Source of the DNA: Shewanella halifaxensis HAW-EB4
GTDB taxonomy: Bacteria; Pseudomonadota; Gammaproteobacteria; Enterobacterales; Shewanellaceae
Assembly (NCBI RefSeq): GCF_000019185.1
Contig: NC_010334.1
Coordinates: 2,604,001 to 2,668,000 of the forward strand
DNA length: 64,000 bases
Direction: 5' to 3'
Shown: one piece after another, positions 19,416-28,348 of the stretch
Position numbering within the stretch: the stretch's first letter is position 1
Layout of the letters: the number at the start of each line of letters is the position of its first letter
Position numbers and translations under genes: made by a program
Notes under the pieces: model-generated
Database searches by the model: none
Told to the model about the DNA's origin: nothing
What the model saw: only the letters and a program-made list of their open reading frames with translations

Positions 19416-20720
19416 ATGACAAAAAGGAATGCGTTCAGCATTTGCTTATCTTTAATTGTTTCTATATGTATAGTTAATTTATTCTTGACTGTTAATAAAA
19501 ATAAGTTAAATAGTAAGTTTTTAACTAACATCCTTTTTATTAGTGATGCAATATACCGTTTTAATGTAAACAGCCTTAACAGTAAGTACGTTTCTCTACC
19601 ATCAAATGATTTAAAACAGGGGGTCATAGTAAAAAATTCTGAAGCTAAAAAAATTCGAGACCTATCTGAGCATATAGATAATCTATTTGCTGTATTGAAA
19701 ATCAACCCAATCATATCTAGCAACTTATGGACGGTCGCTAATGTATACCCAGAGTATGTCATTCCAAGGCCATTTAGAGAGGAGTACATAAACCTTTTTG
19801 ATAAGGATTTTGCTGAGGAAAACTACCTAGAACGTATTTTAAAATTAGAAAACATTGAAAAAACACTAGAAGGAAGTGGTTTAACTGTATTTGAAACAGT
19901 GAGAGTTTTCGGTCCTTATATAGAAGAGGGAACCAATGAAGAGTTATTTTCAATTTATTACCCACTCTATTTAGAAGGTGTTGTTTTTTCCGTTTTAGTT
20001 ATTGATGTAAAAAGTAATTTTTTAAATGATTTCATAGTTGATTTTAATGATGAAGAATTTACTTGGTTTGAAATGTCAGATGAAGACCGTCAGAGCATAA
20101 GTACGATTATATACGAATCCTTAGCACTTAAGACGGAAGACCGAAAAGTGGGGCTAACAATAAAAACGTCTTTACTGTACAACAGTTTAGCAGTTTTGAT
20201 ATGTACACTCGTCATACACGGCTGTTTTTTAACTGCTGTATACATTAGACGGTTTTATGTCGAAAGCAGCATCGATAGGCTATCTGGATTCTATCGTAAA
20301 GATGGATTTATGAGTAAAAAGATGTCTGTTAGCTCTATATGCTTGATTGATATCGATCATTTTAAGAAAATTAATGATGTTTATGGACACATTGTCGGTG
20401 ACATTGTGATTTCGGAAGTGGCTAACAGAATAAAATCCTCAATGCGATCCACTGATCTTGCTATTCGATGGGGCGGCGAAGAGTTTGTTGTTATTTTTAA
20501 TGGTGAACTGTCTTTCGAGCAATTTAGTAATAAAGCCAATGGTTTATTGAGCATAATAAATAATGAAACCATCAATGATATAGCCGTCACTATATCTATA
20601 GGTGCTATTTACTCTCAGTCTGAAATGAAATTGCAGGAAGCATTTCATCTTTCTGACGAAGCTCTTTATGAGTCGAAGAACTCTGGACGAAATAAAGTCA
20701 CTATTTATCGTAATAGCTGA
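19416..20720 (+). CDS. Membrane-anchored diguanylate cyclase (GGDEF)
   Basis: A 434-residue protein with an N-terminal membrane helix (FSICLSLIVSICIVNLFL), a periplasmic sensory part of about 225 residues of unrecognised type, a second helix (LAVLICTLVIHGCFLTAVYI), and a C-terminal GGDEF domain. The active-site loop reads RWGGEEF, a functional variant, and the upstream motif is DIDHFKKINDVYGH. It should make cyclic di-GMP from GTP in response to an envelope signal. No RxxD inhibitory site is obvious before the GGEEF loop. The ATG at 19416 is preferred over the GTG at 19371. The gene is clearly more AT-rich than the RND operon, suggesting acquisition. Confidence 0.88.
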   Translation: MTKRNAFSICLSLIVSICIVNLFLTVNKNKLNSKFLTNILFISDAIYRFNVNSLNSKYVSLPSNDLKQGVIVKNSEAKKIRDLSEHIDNLFAVLKINPIISSNLWTVANVYPEYVIPRPFREEYINLFDKDFAEENYLERILKLENIEKTLEGSGLTVFETVRVFGPYIEEGTNEELFSIYYPLYLEGVVFSVLVIDVKSNFLNDFIVDFNDEEFTWFEMSDEDRQSISTIIYESLALKTEDRKVGLTIKTSLLYNSLAVLICTLVIHGCFLTAVYIRRFYVESSIDRLSGFYRKDGFMSKKMSVSSICLIDIDHFKKINDVYGHIVGDIVISEVANRIKSSMRSTDLAIRWGGEEFVVIFNGELSFEQFSNKANGLLSIINNETINDIAVTISIGAIYSQSEMKLQEAFHLSDEALYESKNSGRNKVTIYRNS

Positions 20721-20814
20721 ATGCATATGCAATCAAGTTATCACCATCGCATTGAACAAGCATGATTTAAGTAAACTAATTGACCAGGCAACTCTAATCA
20801 AGCTCCTAATTTGA

Positions 20815-21066
20815 AGTGGTCTTGGTAAGGCGCTCGAAGAGCTGGCTAATGCAGGGCTTACGATGAAGTATGACACCAATCATAAAGTGCTCGGCGAGGG
20901 CAATTTTGTTGTCTCTATTAGTGAAGGAGTTTTTGCCAATGAACATGTGGCTTTCTATGACTTATTCCGTCTCGATAACGGTAAAATCGTTGAGCACTGG
21001 GACACTATCGAAACGATTCCAGCTCAATCTGAGTGGAAACATACTAACGGTAAATTTGGCTTCTAA
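20815..21066 (+). pseudogene. SnoaL-like (NTF2-fold) protein, 5'-truncated remnant
   Basis: The frame encodes ALEELANAGLTMKYD, then GNFVVSISEGVF, and ends FYDLFRLDNGKIVEHWDTIE...NGKFGF. This matches the C-terminal two thirds of SnoaL-like small cyclase/isomerase-fold proteins. A TGA at 20812 closes the frame upstream and the usual N-terminal part is absent. A shorter product from the ATG at 20863 would lack part of the fold, so this is best read as a remnant. Confidence 0.7.
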
Positions 21067-21435
21067 CGTGCAAGGAAGGATTATTTAGCGGCTATTTAAT
21101 ATAGCAGCTACTAATACCGCTATTTAGCACAACCAGCCAATACTCATCACGGGTACAACGCGCTAGTAAACATGCTAGCACCAAGCAAGCCGTTAGCTAT
21201 CACATGGATAGTTAGCGGCTCTCAAGGAATTTATTGAGGCTCTCGTGGTGAACTAAGACTTAAAATATAAGTTTAAAAACCACACGGATTTGTTGTTTAC
21301 GATTAGCGAGACAAGTTAAGGTTAAACAAAGTAGGGGGCTTGTAACCGAATAAAGTCCCTGCTGCACTTAACTTCAAAAAGGCAGCTGGTTTTTAGAGCC
21401 GTGCAAATCAAGAAAACAACTGCAGAGGGTCTTAA

Positions 21436-21549
21436 TCGTGCTTTGCTTTCCATCCTCCAAATGAAAATAGATGGGGCTTTTATGCGGCCTTTATCGATCC
21501 ATCAGGCATAATAAATGACTTAATGGAGTTTTTTGTTAATCGAAACTAA
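21436..21549 (+). pseudogene. Short gene remnant, possibly the C-terminus of a VOC protein
   Basis: A 37-codon open stretch encodes FAFHPPNENRWGFYAAFIDP followed by SGIINDLMEFF. This has the look of the last strand-helix of a glyoxalase/VOC-type domain, but has no start codon of its own and a TAA directly upstream. It lies 60 nt before an intact VOC gene. The family call is tentative. Confidence 0.35.
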
Positions 21550-21611
21550 TCCAAACTGAAACTAATCATTAATAAATACTCAGTAGGACATTAATCACAC
21601 AGGAAAGTGTT

Positions 21612-21998
21612 ATGCATAAAAGTAGATTAGCTGCATTGGTAATAGACAGCAAAGTTGATGATATCGAACAAGCGAACGTGTTTTGGGAGAAAGCGTTAGG
21701 ACTTGAATGCGTGCGTTCCCGTGAAGACTGGTCTTCAAGATATTCACACCTTAACGCACCCGATGAACAGCCACATATATTGATTCAAAAAACAACGCAT
21801 GAAAGTCGAGTACATCTTGATATTGAGACTGATGATATCGCCGCTGAAGTTACCCGTTTAAAAGCGATTGGTGCGCAAGTAGTTGAAGCGTTTGAGCGCT
21901 GGGTTGTTATGCAAGCACCAACGGGTCATCGATTTTGCGTAGTGAATCCACAGAGAAAAGATTTCAATGATTCCAATAATGTTAATACCTGGGAATAG
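21612..21998 (+). CDS. VOC (glyoxalase/bleomycin-resistance fold) family protein
   Basis: A 128-residue protein made of two beta-alpha-beta-beta-beta modules. The first runs from SRLAALVIDSKVDDIEQANV and the second from SRVHLDIETDDIAAEVTRLK to GHRFCVVNPQ. Candidate metal ligands are His in RVHLDIE and the Glu/His near the end. AGGAAAG precedes the ATG by 6 nt. The substrate is unknown; the family includes lyases, dioxygenases and drug-binding proteins. It sits alone at the left edge of the accessory region. Confidence 0.8.
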   Translation: MHKSRLAALVIDSKVDDIEQANVFWEKALGLECVRSREDWSSRYSHLNAPDEQPHILIQKTTHESRVHLDIETDDIAAEVTRLKAIGAQVVEAFERWVVMQAPTGHRFCVVNPQRKDFNDSNNVNTWE

Positions 21999-22212
21999 TG
22001 TGATAAACAGGAAAGGATCCCATAGAGGTATGGGCAGAAGTATCAGAAGAAAGAGAATCTCAAATTGGGTGACAATTCCGAAAAAAATCAGAAAAGGCAT
22101 CTATCCATAAACCCTATTTAACTTATATGATTTTGATAGCTAGTTCACACTGATGCTAACCATGCAAAGCATTGTATATATAGCATTTATATTCATATTT
22201 TAATTATGGTAT

Positions 22213-22242
22213 CAACATACTAGTTCATGAACTAGCATGTTG
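22213..22242. repeat. 30-bp near-perfect palindrome
   Basis: A dyad centred on CTAGTTCATGAACTAG (22220-22235, perfect) extends to CAACAT/ATGTTG on both sides, with 14 of 15 base pairs matching. It lies in a 620-bp gene-free, AT-rich stretch. An operator, a recombinase site or a replication/partition site are all possible. Confidence 0.75.
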
Positions 22243-22374
22243 TGAGCATTTAAGTTACGAATCTGACGCTATTACTTCATGAACTAAATAGTCGAAGGGC
22301 GAACACAATTCTTCATTACTGAGAAATTAAACATAAAACTCTGTACTAACTCTCTTAGAACATTAGTTACACTT

Positions 22375-22403
22375 TTCATCACGTCGTGATGAATTGTGAT
22401 GAA
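22375..22403. repeat. Palindrome plus direct repeat of GTGATGAA
   Basis: TTCATCACG-T-CGTGATGAA (22375-22393) is a perfect dyad with 9-bp arms. Its right half GTGATGAA is repeated 10 bp further on (22396-22403), that is about one helical turn away. Such spacing is typical of cooperative protein binding sites. No terminator-like T-run follows. Confidence 0.7.
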
Positions 22404-22622
22404 CCTTCACACTCATATGTGCATGTATCTGTTTTTAAAAGCTTAATTCGAGCAGCCTCAAAATCTTACATTAGTTAAACTAATTAACTTCATTTTCCTT
22501 GCTATGAAATTTATTATTACTATATTGGCGATGAGTTAATACCATTTCTTGTGTTTTATATTGTTTCGATGACAAATTGACCACTACAATGTAAATAAGT
22601 CTTTGTAGATGTAAGGGGAAAA

Positions 22623-22838
22623 ATGAACTTACTTAAATTAAAAGATGTTCTTACATTGTCAATCAGTGATATAGAAGAGCAGATAGCGATATTGGAGTTC
22701 GAGCTAAAAAAGGGAACTACTCAAGACCACCTAGGACGCACGAGTTTAATCGATGATAGTAAATATAAGGCAGTATTAGTGGTACTAAAGCAAGCTAAGA
22801 AATTGCATCTTGAGGGGAAACCAAAGCATCATCATTAA
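22623..22838 (+). CDS. Small hypothetical protein, 71 residues
   Basis: AAGGGG sits 4 nt before the ATG, and the composition is protein-like. It begins with an amphipathic helix (LTLSISDIEEQIAILEFELK), continues with a second helix (KYKAVLVVLKQAKKLHL), and ends in a histidine-rich tail (KPKHHH). No family is recognised and no partner gene is adjacent. The 620-bp region before it, with two strong palindromes, may hold its control sites. Confidence 0.55.
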   Translation: MNLLKLKDVLTLSISDIEEQIAILEFELKKGTTQDHLGRTSLIDDSKYKAVLVVLKQAKKLHLEGKPKHHH

Positions 22839-23401
22839 TGTTTTAAAATTCTGTAAATCTCGAAGTATCTTGATTCTACTTAAAAATATAAGTTTCAAAA
22901 AAGCCACTTGCAGCAATGCTAGTGGCTCGTTGGGACTTAAGCATCGTAATGTTGTAGCACTTAGTGAGAGGTATACCAGAATCTGTAATACCCCCGTATA
23001 TCACGATATCCAATAGTGTTTCCGAGCTTACGCACACTTATTTAAATCCTAACCGAAAAATAAAAAGCTTAAGTTCTAACTCGCATTTGCCATTCGATGT
23101 GTCAACAAATCTTCGCCTCACTTTCCAACCATTTTATCAGTTACATGCGATAAGCAGTCACAACAATGCCGATCCTGTTAACCGATTTTTACTGAACGAT
23201 AGGTGGCAGTCATGATCACTTTAGATAAGACACTAATACCAATACTCACTTTGCATTTTTTTGCTCGTTTATCCAGCATGATTTTGGTAGAGTGCTTAAA
23301 AATCAATTGCTTCGCTAAGTCACAGCAAAAAATTGGTTTATTAAATGCGCATGCGCACTATACAAATAATCGTATTCTTCAGAATTAAGGATAATTAACG
23401 A
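22839..23401. other. Intergenic region with a minus-strand hairpin
   Basis: 560 bp without a gene I would defend. It holds the AGCCACT/AGTGGCT hairpin at 22897-22927 and a perfect 12-bp palindrome, TGCGCATGCGCA, at 23346-23357, 45 bp before the next gene. Two plus-strand frames of 61 and 83 codons (22964-23215, 23203-23388) have no ribosome-binding site and unconvincing composition. Confidence 0.5.
22897..22927 (-). terminator. Terminator-like hairpin reading leftward
   Basis: AGCCACT (22902-22908) pairs with AGTGGCT (22921-22927) with an inner AGC/GCT extension. On the minus strand the stem is followed by six T residues. No minus-strand gene remains to its right, so it may be left over from a lost gene. 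Confidence 0.5.
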
Positions 23402-24274
23402 ATGCAACACGCTAAATGTACAAGTGATGGAAAAGTATGGGAAGCATTACCTTTTTCTCAGCTAGAACCAAGTCGCTTAGATTCAAAGCGATTAAGTTTA
23501 CTATGTGCTGAGTGTGGTGAATTCGCTTGGTTTAGGAAAGAAAGCCGTCACGGACATCCTGCGCATTTCTGTGCTAGACATGATTCAGAATGCAATTTAA
23601 AAGTCGAATATGTAACTTCAGATGATCAACGAGATGATGCTACTTCAGAAGAGGAGCAAGTATCTGCAGGGGATACAATAATTGTTCGATTAGATCAAGA
23701 GCAAGGCGGAGAGGTTGAAGTTAAAGATGTTTTAGCTCCTCCTAAAGAAGGTCAAGGAGAAGGCGGACGTACATTTATAATTAAAGGTAAGAATAGAGAA
23801 TCTAGTCAACAATTTACCTTAAGGCGCATTCTTCATAGGCTCGTTCAAAGTCCTGCATTCCGTAGTTCAAATAGCAATATAGTCTTTTACAAAAATTCTG
23901 AAGATGTAATGTTGAGTGGGCAAGTCTCTGATATCGTATGTGGTTTTGAAGATATTGTTAAAAATAAACACGATGATAAAACTATGTTTTATTGGGGCCC
24001 GATTGCTTCTGCTAAAAAATCACCCGATGGTAAAGTATGGCTTAACTCTGGAGGGCAATATCGGTCTGTAAGTGTTGCTATTTTTGAAGATATAGCAAAG
24101 GAATTTCTATCTTTATTTGATGTCGATGAGCTAGAGGATTTGGCCGGGGCTTACGTACTAGTTGCTGGTCGTTGCCACTTTACGGGTAATGGCGAAGGGA
24201 AACCTGTGATTTGGTGCGGAACCTCGAAATATATCTTTGTTCGTAAGTATAAAGCGAAAAACCTTCAAGTTTAA
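23402..24274 (+). CDS. Hypothetical protein with N-terminal zinc-ribbon-like module
   Basis: A 290-residue protein of unrecognised family. The first 70 residues hold a Cys/His cluster (LLCAECGEFAWFRKE, PAHFCARHDSEC) that looks like a metal-binding ribbon. A charged linker rich in Glu and Gly (about residues 78-125) follows. The C-terminal domain has a beta-rich end (AGAYVLVAGRCHFTGNG, VIWCGTSKYIFVR) that could be an OB-like fold. AAGGA precedes the ATG by 11 nt. An attC-like site begins about 40 bp after the stop codon, so the gene appears to be a cassette. The setting among defence genes suggests, but does not show, a defence role. Confidence 0.75.
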   Translation: MQHAKCTSDGKVWEALPFSQLEPSRLDSKRLSLLCAECGEFAWFRKESRHGHPAHFCARHDSECNLKVEYVTSDDQRDDATSEEEQVSAGDTIIVRLDQEQGGEVEVKDVLAPPKEGQGEGGRTFIIKGKNRESSQQFTLRRILHRLVQSPAFRSSNSNIVFYKNSEDVMLSGQVSDIVCGFEDIVKNKHDDKTMFYWGPIASAKKSPDGKVWLNSGGQYRSVSVAIFEDIAKEFLSLFDVDELEDLAGAYVLVAGRCHFTGNGEGKPVIWCGTSKYIFVRKYKAKNLQV

Positions 24275-24312
24275 ATTTGTATAACAAATATGTATAGGCC
24301 GCGCGCAGCCGC

Positions 24313-24415
24313 GTCCAACAAGTTGCTCAAACGGACAAAAACAGTTGGCTTTTGCTAGTACTAGTACCTCACTAATCTTAGCCAACTATTTTATTGCCGC
24401 TTAGCAAAGCGTTAC
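24313..24415 (+). repeat. attC-like site (integron cassette recombination site) 1
   Basis: A VCR-like layout: R'' box TCCAACAAG, inner pairing of CAGTTGGCT with AGCCAACT, and R' box GCGTTAC at 24409-24415. The length of about 103 bp fits large attC sites. It follows the preceding coding region by 38 bp. Confidence 0.75.
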
Positions 24416-24436
24416 CGTAAATCCACTTGCTATTCA

Positions 24437-24530
24437 TTCCCTAATAAGACTCATAACTTTAAGAGCTTTGACTCTGACCAATTTCTGTCCACATTTGAGT
24501 CAGCGTGCAAACAATGACTCACTATGCCCC
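24437..24530 (+). repeat. Hairpin-forming repeat, copy 1 (upstream of the Hachiman-like pair)
   Basis: Shares most of its sequence (CTAATAAG, TTTAAGAGCTTTGACTCT, CCAATTTCTGTCCA, AGCGTG) with 32789-32884. It ends in a hairpin TGAGTCA/TGACTCA (24496-24502 with 24515-24521). At the same place the other copy has a different but equally paired stem. It starts 22 bp after an attC-like site and about 275 bp before the hamA start. Confidence 0.75.
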
Positions 24531-24805
24531 TAAATTAGTTCAATCAGCATCTGAGCGAATGGAGGTCAAGGGCCAAACCTGACTCTTGTTATTTTTTGCT
24601 TTCAGAGTGCTTCCGATGATGTTTCCCAATGGCTGTGGCTCCTAGATGGGATATTGATAAGCGCATTTAATGATATAAATCATGATTTAAATCAACAATA
24701 TATTGGCTTATAAAAAATATCTAATGCTACTATACACATAATAAATACCTTTGAACGGTTGTAGTTTCAATTTTGAAGCAACCTTTCATATAGATTGGTA
24801 AGGTG

Positions 24806-25516
24806 ATGCATTTGGACAAAATTGATAAAGAATGGGGATGTATCCATTCTCGTTACCACGACAGCAGCAACGTCAAAGCATGTATTGTGGCTGTTTCCGA
24901 TTTAGACAAGATCTCTGAAAAACTAACTTCGTCAGTGCTTGATTCTTCATGGATGCTTGGTCTAGATAAAGGTACCAGAAGGACTTATGAGTATACAGCT
25001 AGAGATACCGCTAATGCTTTAGTGGAGATATTTAAGAAGTTTTCTGATGACCATCAATTAGGTGCTGAGTTTGGTGAAGTTATGGTTTCTATCAGTTCAG
25101 CTCGTTCATTATCAGTTATCTTTGATCATATAGCACTTCCTATCGCCGAGATATGGAAACCTCAGCTCAAACAAAATGAAGGTTTTGATTTCCACACCGA
25201 GTGTACAGAACAGCTAATAAACTTTGGTGAGGCAAAATTTTCTGGGAGTGTAAACCCTCATGGTAAAGCAATACCCCAAGCAGAAGGCTTCATTAATGAA
25301 GAAAAGCATTTTAGGGATCGGGTACACTTAGTCAATTTAGCGTCCCAAAAATCTATAGAGAATTTGGATGATGACAAGTTTGGTGCCATAGCTGCATTTT
25401 CTATAAATTCAAAAGATCACGATTCAATAATGGATAATGCAATAGAAAGCATTCAGGAGTCTGGACTGTTTGAAAAAGTTCAATGTGCTTACGTTATCGG
25501 AGTTGTTGTATGTTAG
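24806..25516 (+). CDS. hamA: HamA/AbpA-like nuclease (DUF1837), Hachiman-type defence
   Basis: A 236-residue DUF1837 protein. The nuclease-like core reads DFHTECTEQLINFGEAKFSG, with the E-x-K pair of a PD-(D/E)xK-type active site. LGAEFGEVMVSISSARS is a second conserved block. In Hachiman and AbpAB anti-phage systems this protein is the DNA-degrading effector held in check by the partner helicase. The following helicase gene overlaps it by 7 nt, so they are translated together. The size (236 with a 758-residue helicase) is closer to AbpAB than to the longer classical HamAB. The start is ATG 24806 with AAGGTG very close; TTG at 24812 is an alternative. Confidence 0.85.
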   Translation: MHLDKIDKEWGCIHSRYHDSSNVKACIVAVSDLDKISEKLTSSVLDSSWMLGLDKGTRRTYEYTARDTANALVEIFKKFSDDHQLGAEFGEVMVSISSARSLSVIFDHIALPIAEIWKPQLKQNEGFDFHTECTEQLINFGEAKFSGSVNPHGKAIPQAEGFINEEKHFRDRVHLVNLASQKSIENLDDDKFGAIAAFSINSKDHDSIMDNAIESIQESGLFEKVQCAYVIGVVVC

Positions 25517-27786
25517 ATATTAAAAGCATTAAGGCAGATGCTCGCCCGCAAGCTAGTGTTGGCGAATTAATAGAAATACTTCATAAAGATGGCCCAGTGG
25601 ATCGTGAAGTCATACAGGCGTTAACCTATTACAAACTGTTTCATTCTGAAGTTTTTAAACGCTTTGAATCTAAGGTGTTGTCAGTTCTTGGATTGTTTTA
25701 TAAAGATGAGAATCCAACGGACTTATATTCTTTTTTATTGGCAGGAATTGGAAGAGAAAACAAAAAAAGATTTGGTGAATGGCTTACACCAGTCCAAGCG
25801 AGTGTGCGATTAGCGGTAGAAGAAAATCGATACACCTCAATATCAGCGCCAACCAGTGCAGGTAAATCTTTTTCTCTAAGGGATTATATTTTTGAGCAAG
25901 AAGAAGATAGCGTAATAGTTGTTCCATCTCGAGCACTTATTGCTGAGTATATGGCGACCTTGAGGGAGCGTTTCAAGGACAATAAGCAGGTTATGATCTC
26001 TTCCTTTGTTGATTGTGTGTTTACAAGCAGAAAGTTGAGACGAATTTTCGTTCTTACCCCTGAGCGCGCTAGAGAAATTTTTTCACATAAAGACAAATTG
26101 AATATATCGTTATTCTTTTTTGATGAGGCTCAAGTATCAGAAGAAGCAGAAAGAGGGGTTATTTTTGATGTTTTAGTGAGGCGAGTTAAGAGGGCCTACC
26201 CAGAAGCAAAACTAGTCTTTGCACATCCTTTTGTAGATAACCCTGACGCCCAAATGAAGAAGCACGCGTTAGACGAGAGTCAGGCATATTCTCGGTCATA
26301 CCCTCATAATACTGTTGGTAAAGCATTTGTATTTGGTCACAGTAACAAGAAAGACTACTATTTCTCACCGTATAAAGAGCAAGGTCATCATGTAAAGAAT
26401 AGTATCCAACTGAATGGAAAATTCGAGAAAATTGCTTTCAATGGTATTTATACAGTTCTGGTTTTTGTGTCTAAAGCATCATTATATCGAGGGGACTTTA
26501 TCGATGATTTTCAGAAGTATGTCGACCGATTTGGCTTAATTGAAGATGAATCTGCAATATCTATAATTCAAGAGGTTGAATTGTTGATTGGAGCAAATGA
26601 GCAAGACCATCGTTCTAATCTTGTTAGTTTGCTAAGAAAAGGGGTAGTCATTCATCATGGTTCTGTACCTCTTGAAGTGAGGTTCCTGATTGAAGAATTT
26701 ATAAGGCAGGGGCATGCAAAGATTTGCTTTGCTACTAGTACATTAGCCCAAGGTATCAACATGCCTTTCGATGTTGTTTGGTTAGACAATATGAGAATGC
26801 AGGGTGGTGATGAAGAAGACAAAGCACTAGCATTCAAAAATTTGATAGGACGTAGTGGACGGCTTTCTAAGGGGGCTGTGTTTGATTTTGGGTATGTATA
26901 TACAAAGAGCCCTATATTACTTTCATCGCGTTTAAATACACCATTTACTTTATCTGAAGAGTCACTTCTCGAACAAGATATAGAAGGCTTGGATGATGAA
27001 AGAGAGCTTATTTCTTCAATAATCGAAGGTACATTTGATGAGGAGATGAATCTTCCTTTAACTAAAGTGGATAGGCTCTCAACGAAAGAAGCCCTAGAGC
27101 TAATGGAGTCCGTTTTATATTTTATGTATGAAGATGGATTTGGATCAAAGCTGTTTGGCGGGGATAATAGAGAAAATAGGCTAATTACAAAACACTGTTT
27201 AAAGGCTATTTATGAAATCTCGCTAGGTAGATCTTTGTTTTCTGGAGAGAAGAACGTCTTTGATACTGCAATCGAAATATTCTTTCATTTGATTCAGGGA
27301 CGAAGCTTTAAGGAAATTGTAGGAATAAGGTATAGCTATATTTCAAATAGAGGCAAAAACCAAAACTTGGATGCCAACTTCACTCAGCCTGCGAATAAAC
27401 TACCAGATAGTGGGTTATTTAATGAATATCCACTGTTTAAAAATACAAAATCTAAGGACGTGAGTTACGATGCCGTCGTATTTGATACCTACGATTATTT
27501 GGACACGGTAATCTCATTTTCTTTATCAGACGTGCTTATCGGAGCTTTTAGTATTTATCATAATCATACTAAAGATACCAAGGCTTTAAAGATGGTAGAG
27601 CTATTAAAGTATGGCACTAACGATACTGTTCATACATTGTTGCTACGGTATGGATTTCCTCCAGAAGAGGTTAAAGAAATATCAATGTACGTAGAATCTA
27701 TCTCTGAAGAAAATATCTTGTTTAAGCCAGATGTTATTGGCTCCCCAGATAATGTGAGGGAGCTCGTAGACTGGTATCTACCATAA
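25510..27786 (+). CDS. hamB: HamB/AbpB-like SF2 helicase, Hachiman-type defence
   Basis: A 758-residue superfamily-2 helicase. Motif I is SAPTSAGKSFS (about residue 120), motif II is FFDEAQVSEE, motif IV-V includes FATSTLAQGINMPFDVVW, and motif VI is LIGRSGRLSKG. The C-terminal 300 residues are helical and unassigned. In Hachiman-type systems the helicase senses aberrant DNA during infection and releases the HamA nuclease. The ATG at 25510 is chosen because it overlaps the hamA end and has CGGAG upstream. The pair lies between attC-like sites at 24313 and 28199, an unusually large cassette if mobilised as one. Confidence 0.88.
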   Translation: MLDIKSIKADARPQASVGELIEILHKDGPVDREVIQALTYYKLFHSEVFKRFESKVLSVLGLFYKDENPTDLYSFLLAGIGRENKKRFGEWLTPVQASVRLAVEENRYTSISAPTSAGKSFSLRDYIFEQEEDSVIVVPSRALIAEYMATLRERFKDNKQVMISSFVDCVFTSRKLRRIFVLTPERAREIFSHKDKLNISLFFFDEAQVSEEAERGVIFDVLVRRVKRAYPEAKLVFAHPFVDNPDAQMKKHALDESQAYSRSYPHNTVGKAFVFGHSNKKDYYFSPYKEQGHHVKNSIQLNGKFEKIAFNGIYTVLVFVSKASLYRGDFIDDFQKYVDRFGLIEDESAISIIQEVELLIGANEQDHRSNLVSLLRKGVVIHHGSVPLEVRFLIEEFIRQGHAKICFATSTLAQGINMPFDVVWLDNMRMQGGDEEDKALAFKNLIGRSGRLSKGAVFDFGYVYTKSPILLSSRLNTPFTLSEESLLEQDIEGLDDERELISSIIEGTFDEEMNLPLTKVDRLSTKEALELMESVLYFMYEDGFGSKLFGGDNRENRLITKHCLKAIYEISLGRSLFSGEKNVFDTAIEIFFHLIQGRSFKEIVGIRYSYISNRGKNQNLDANFTQPANKLPDSGLFNEYPLFKNTKSKDVSYDAVVFDTYDYLDTVISFSLSDVLIGAFSIYHNHTKDTKALKMVELLKYGTNDTVHTLLLRYGFPPEEVKEISMYVESISEENILFKPDVIGSPDNVRELVDWYLP

Positions 27787-28198
27787 GGCTGTAGGTGGAA
27801 TCAACAGACAACGTGGAGCTGCTGACCATTTCTACATACATTTACTAATCTTATACAGGAGAGCTAGTCCGTAACGTCTAGCTCACTTTTCTACAAGGAC
27901 GTGTTGACGTCGATCTCGACAAACACGTCTTTGCCCCATTATTTGTTAGCGAGAGAAACTGATGCACTGGATAACACTCAATAGTGCCATATATTTTCTA
28001 ATGTCTTGGGCAGTCAGAGCTGACTTTAAAGTACTAGAACAATGTACAGTTATAATTTCACGCTGGTAATCCGTGAGGAAAGTGAACAAAAAACGGGTGT
28101 TTTATGCTCTATGAACTTCTACTTTTGGATAACTTGTTGAATTTATGATGATTGGTAAAACGTTGTAGAGACCTCTACATCAACTTGTTAAGTTTTGC
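27787..28198. other. Non-coding stretch after the Hachiman-type pair
   Basis: 410 bp without a gene. A strong stem, GACGTGTT...AACACGTC with inner GTCGA/TCGAC, lies at 27899-27930. It could be a transcription end for hamAB or part of an aberrant attC site (TTGTTAGCG at 27948 resembles an R' box but breaks the consensus). Confidence 0.4.
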
Positions 28199-28331
28199 GG
28201 GCAACTTATTCAACTTTTTTGAAGTGATGTTAACTTTGTCGCTTTATTTCAATGGATTAGCGTGGCATAGTCGCTGCAAGTTTAATTTTAGCCAGCAGTT
28301 TATTGAGCTGCTATTCAATAAGCTGTTAGGC
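28199..28331 (+). repeat. attC-like site 2
   Basis: The end CTGTTAGGC carries a consensus R' box (GTTAGGC). CAATAAG beside it pairs with CTTATT near the beginning (GGGCAACTTATT). Length is about 133 bp. It ends 17 bp before the next start codon, as expected for a cassette boundary. The R'' box is imperfect. Confidence 0.55.
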
Positions 28332-28348
28332 TTTAAGGGATAGATAGA

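Noticed and set aside
22964..23388. Two plus-strand open frames (83 and 61 codons)
   Set aside because: No ribosome-binding site, no protein-like composition or recognised motif, and they overlap each other; treated as intergenic.
27875..27955. Possible attC site after the Hachiman-type pair
   Set aside because: A strong hairpin and TTGTTAGCG are present, but the R' box does not fit GTTRRRY and no matching R'' box was found.
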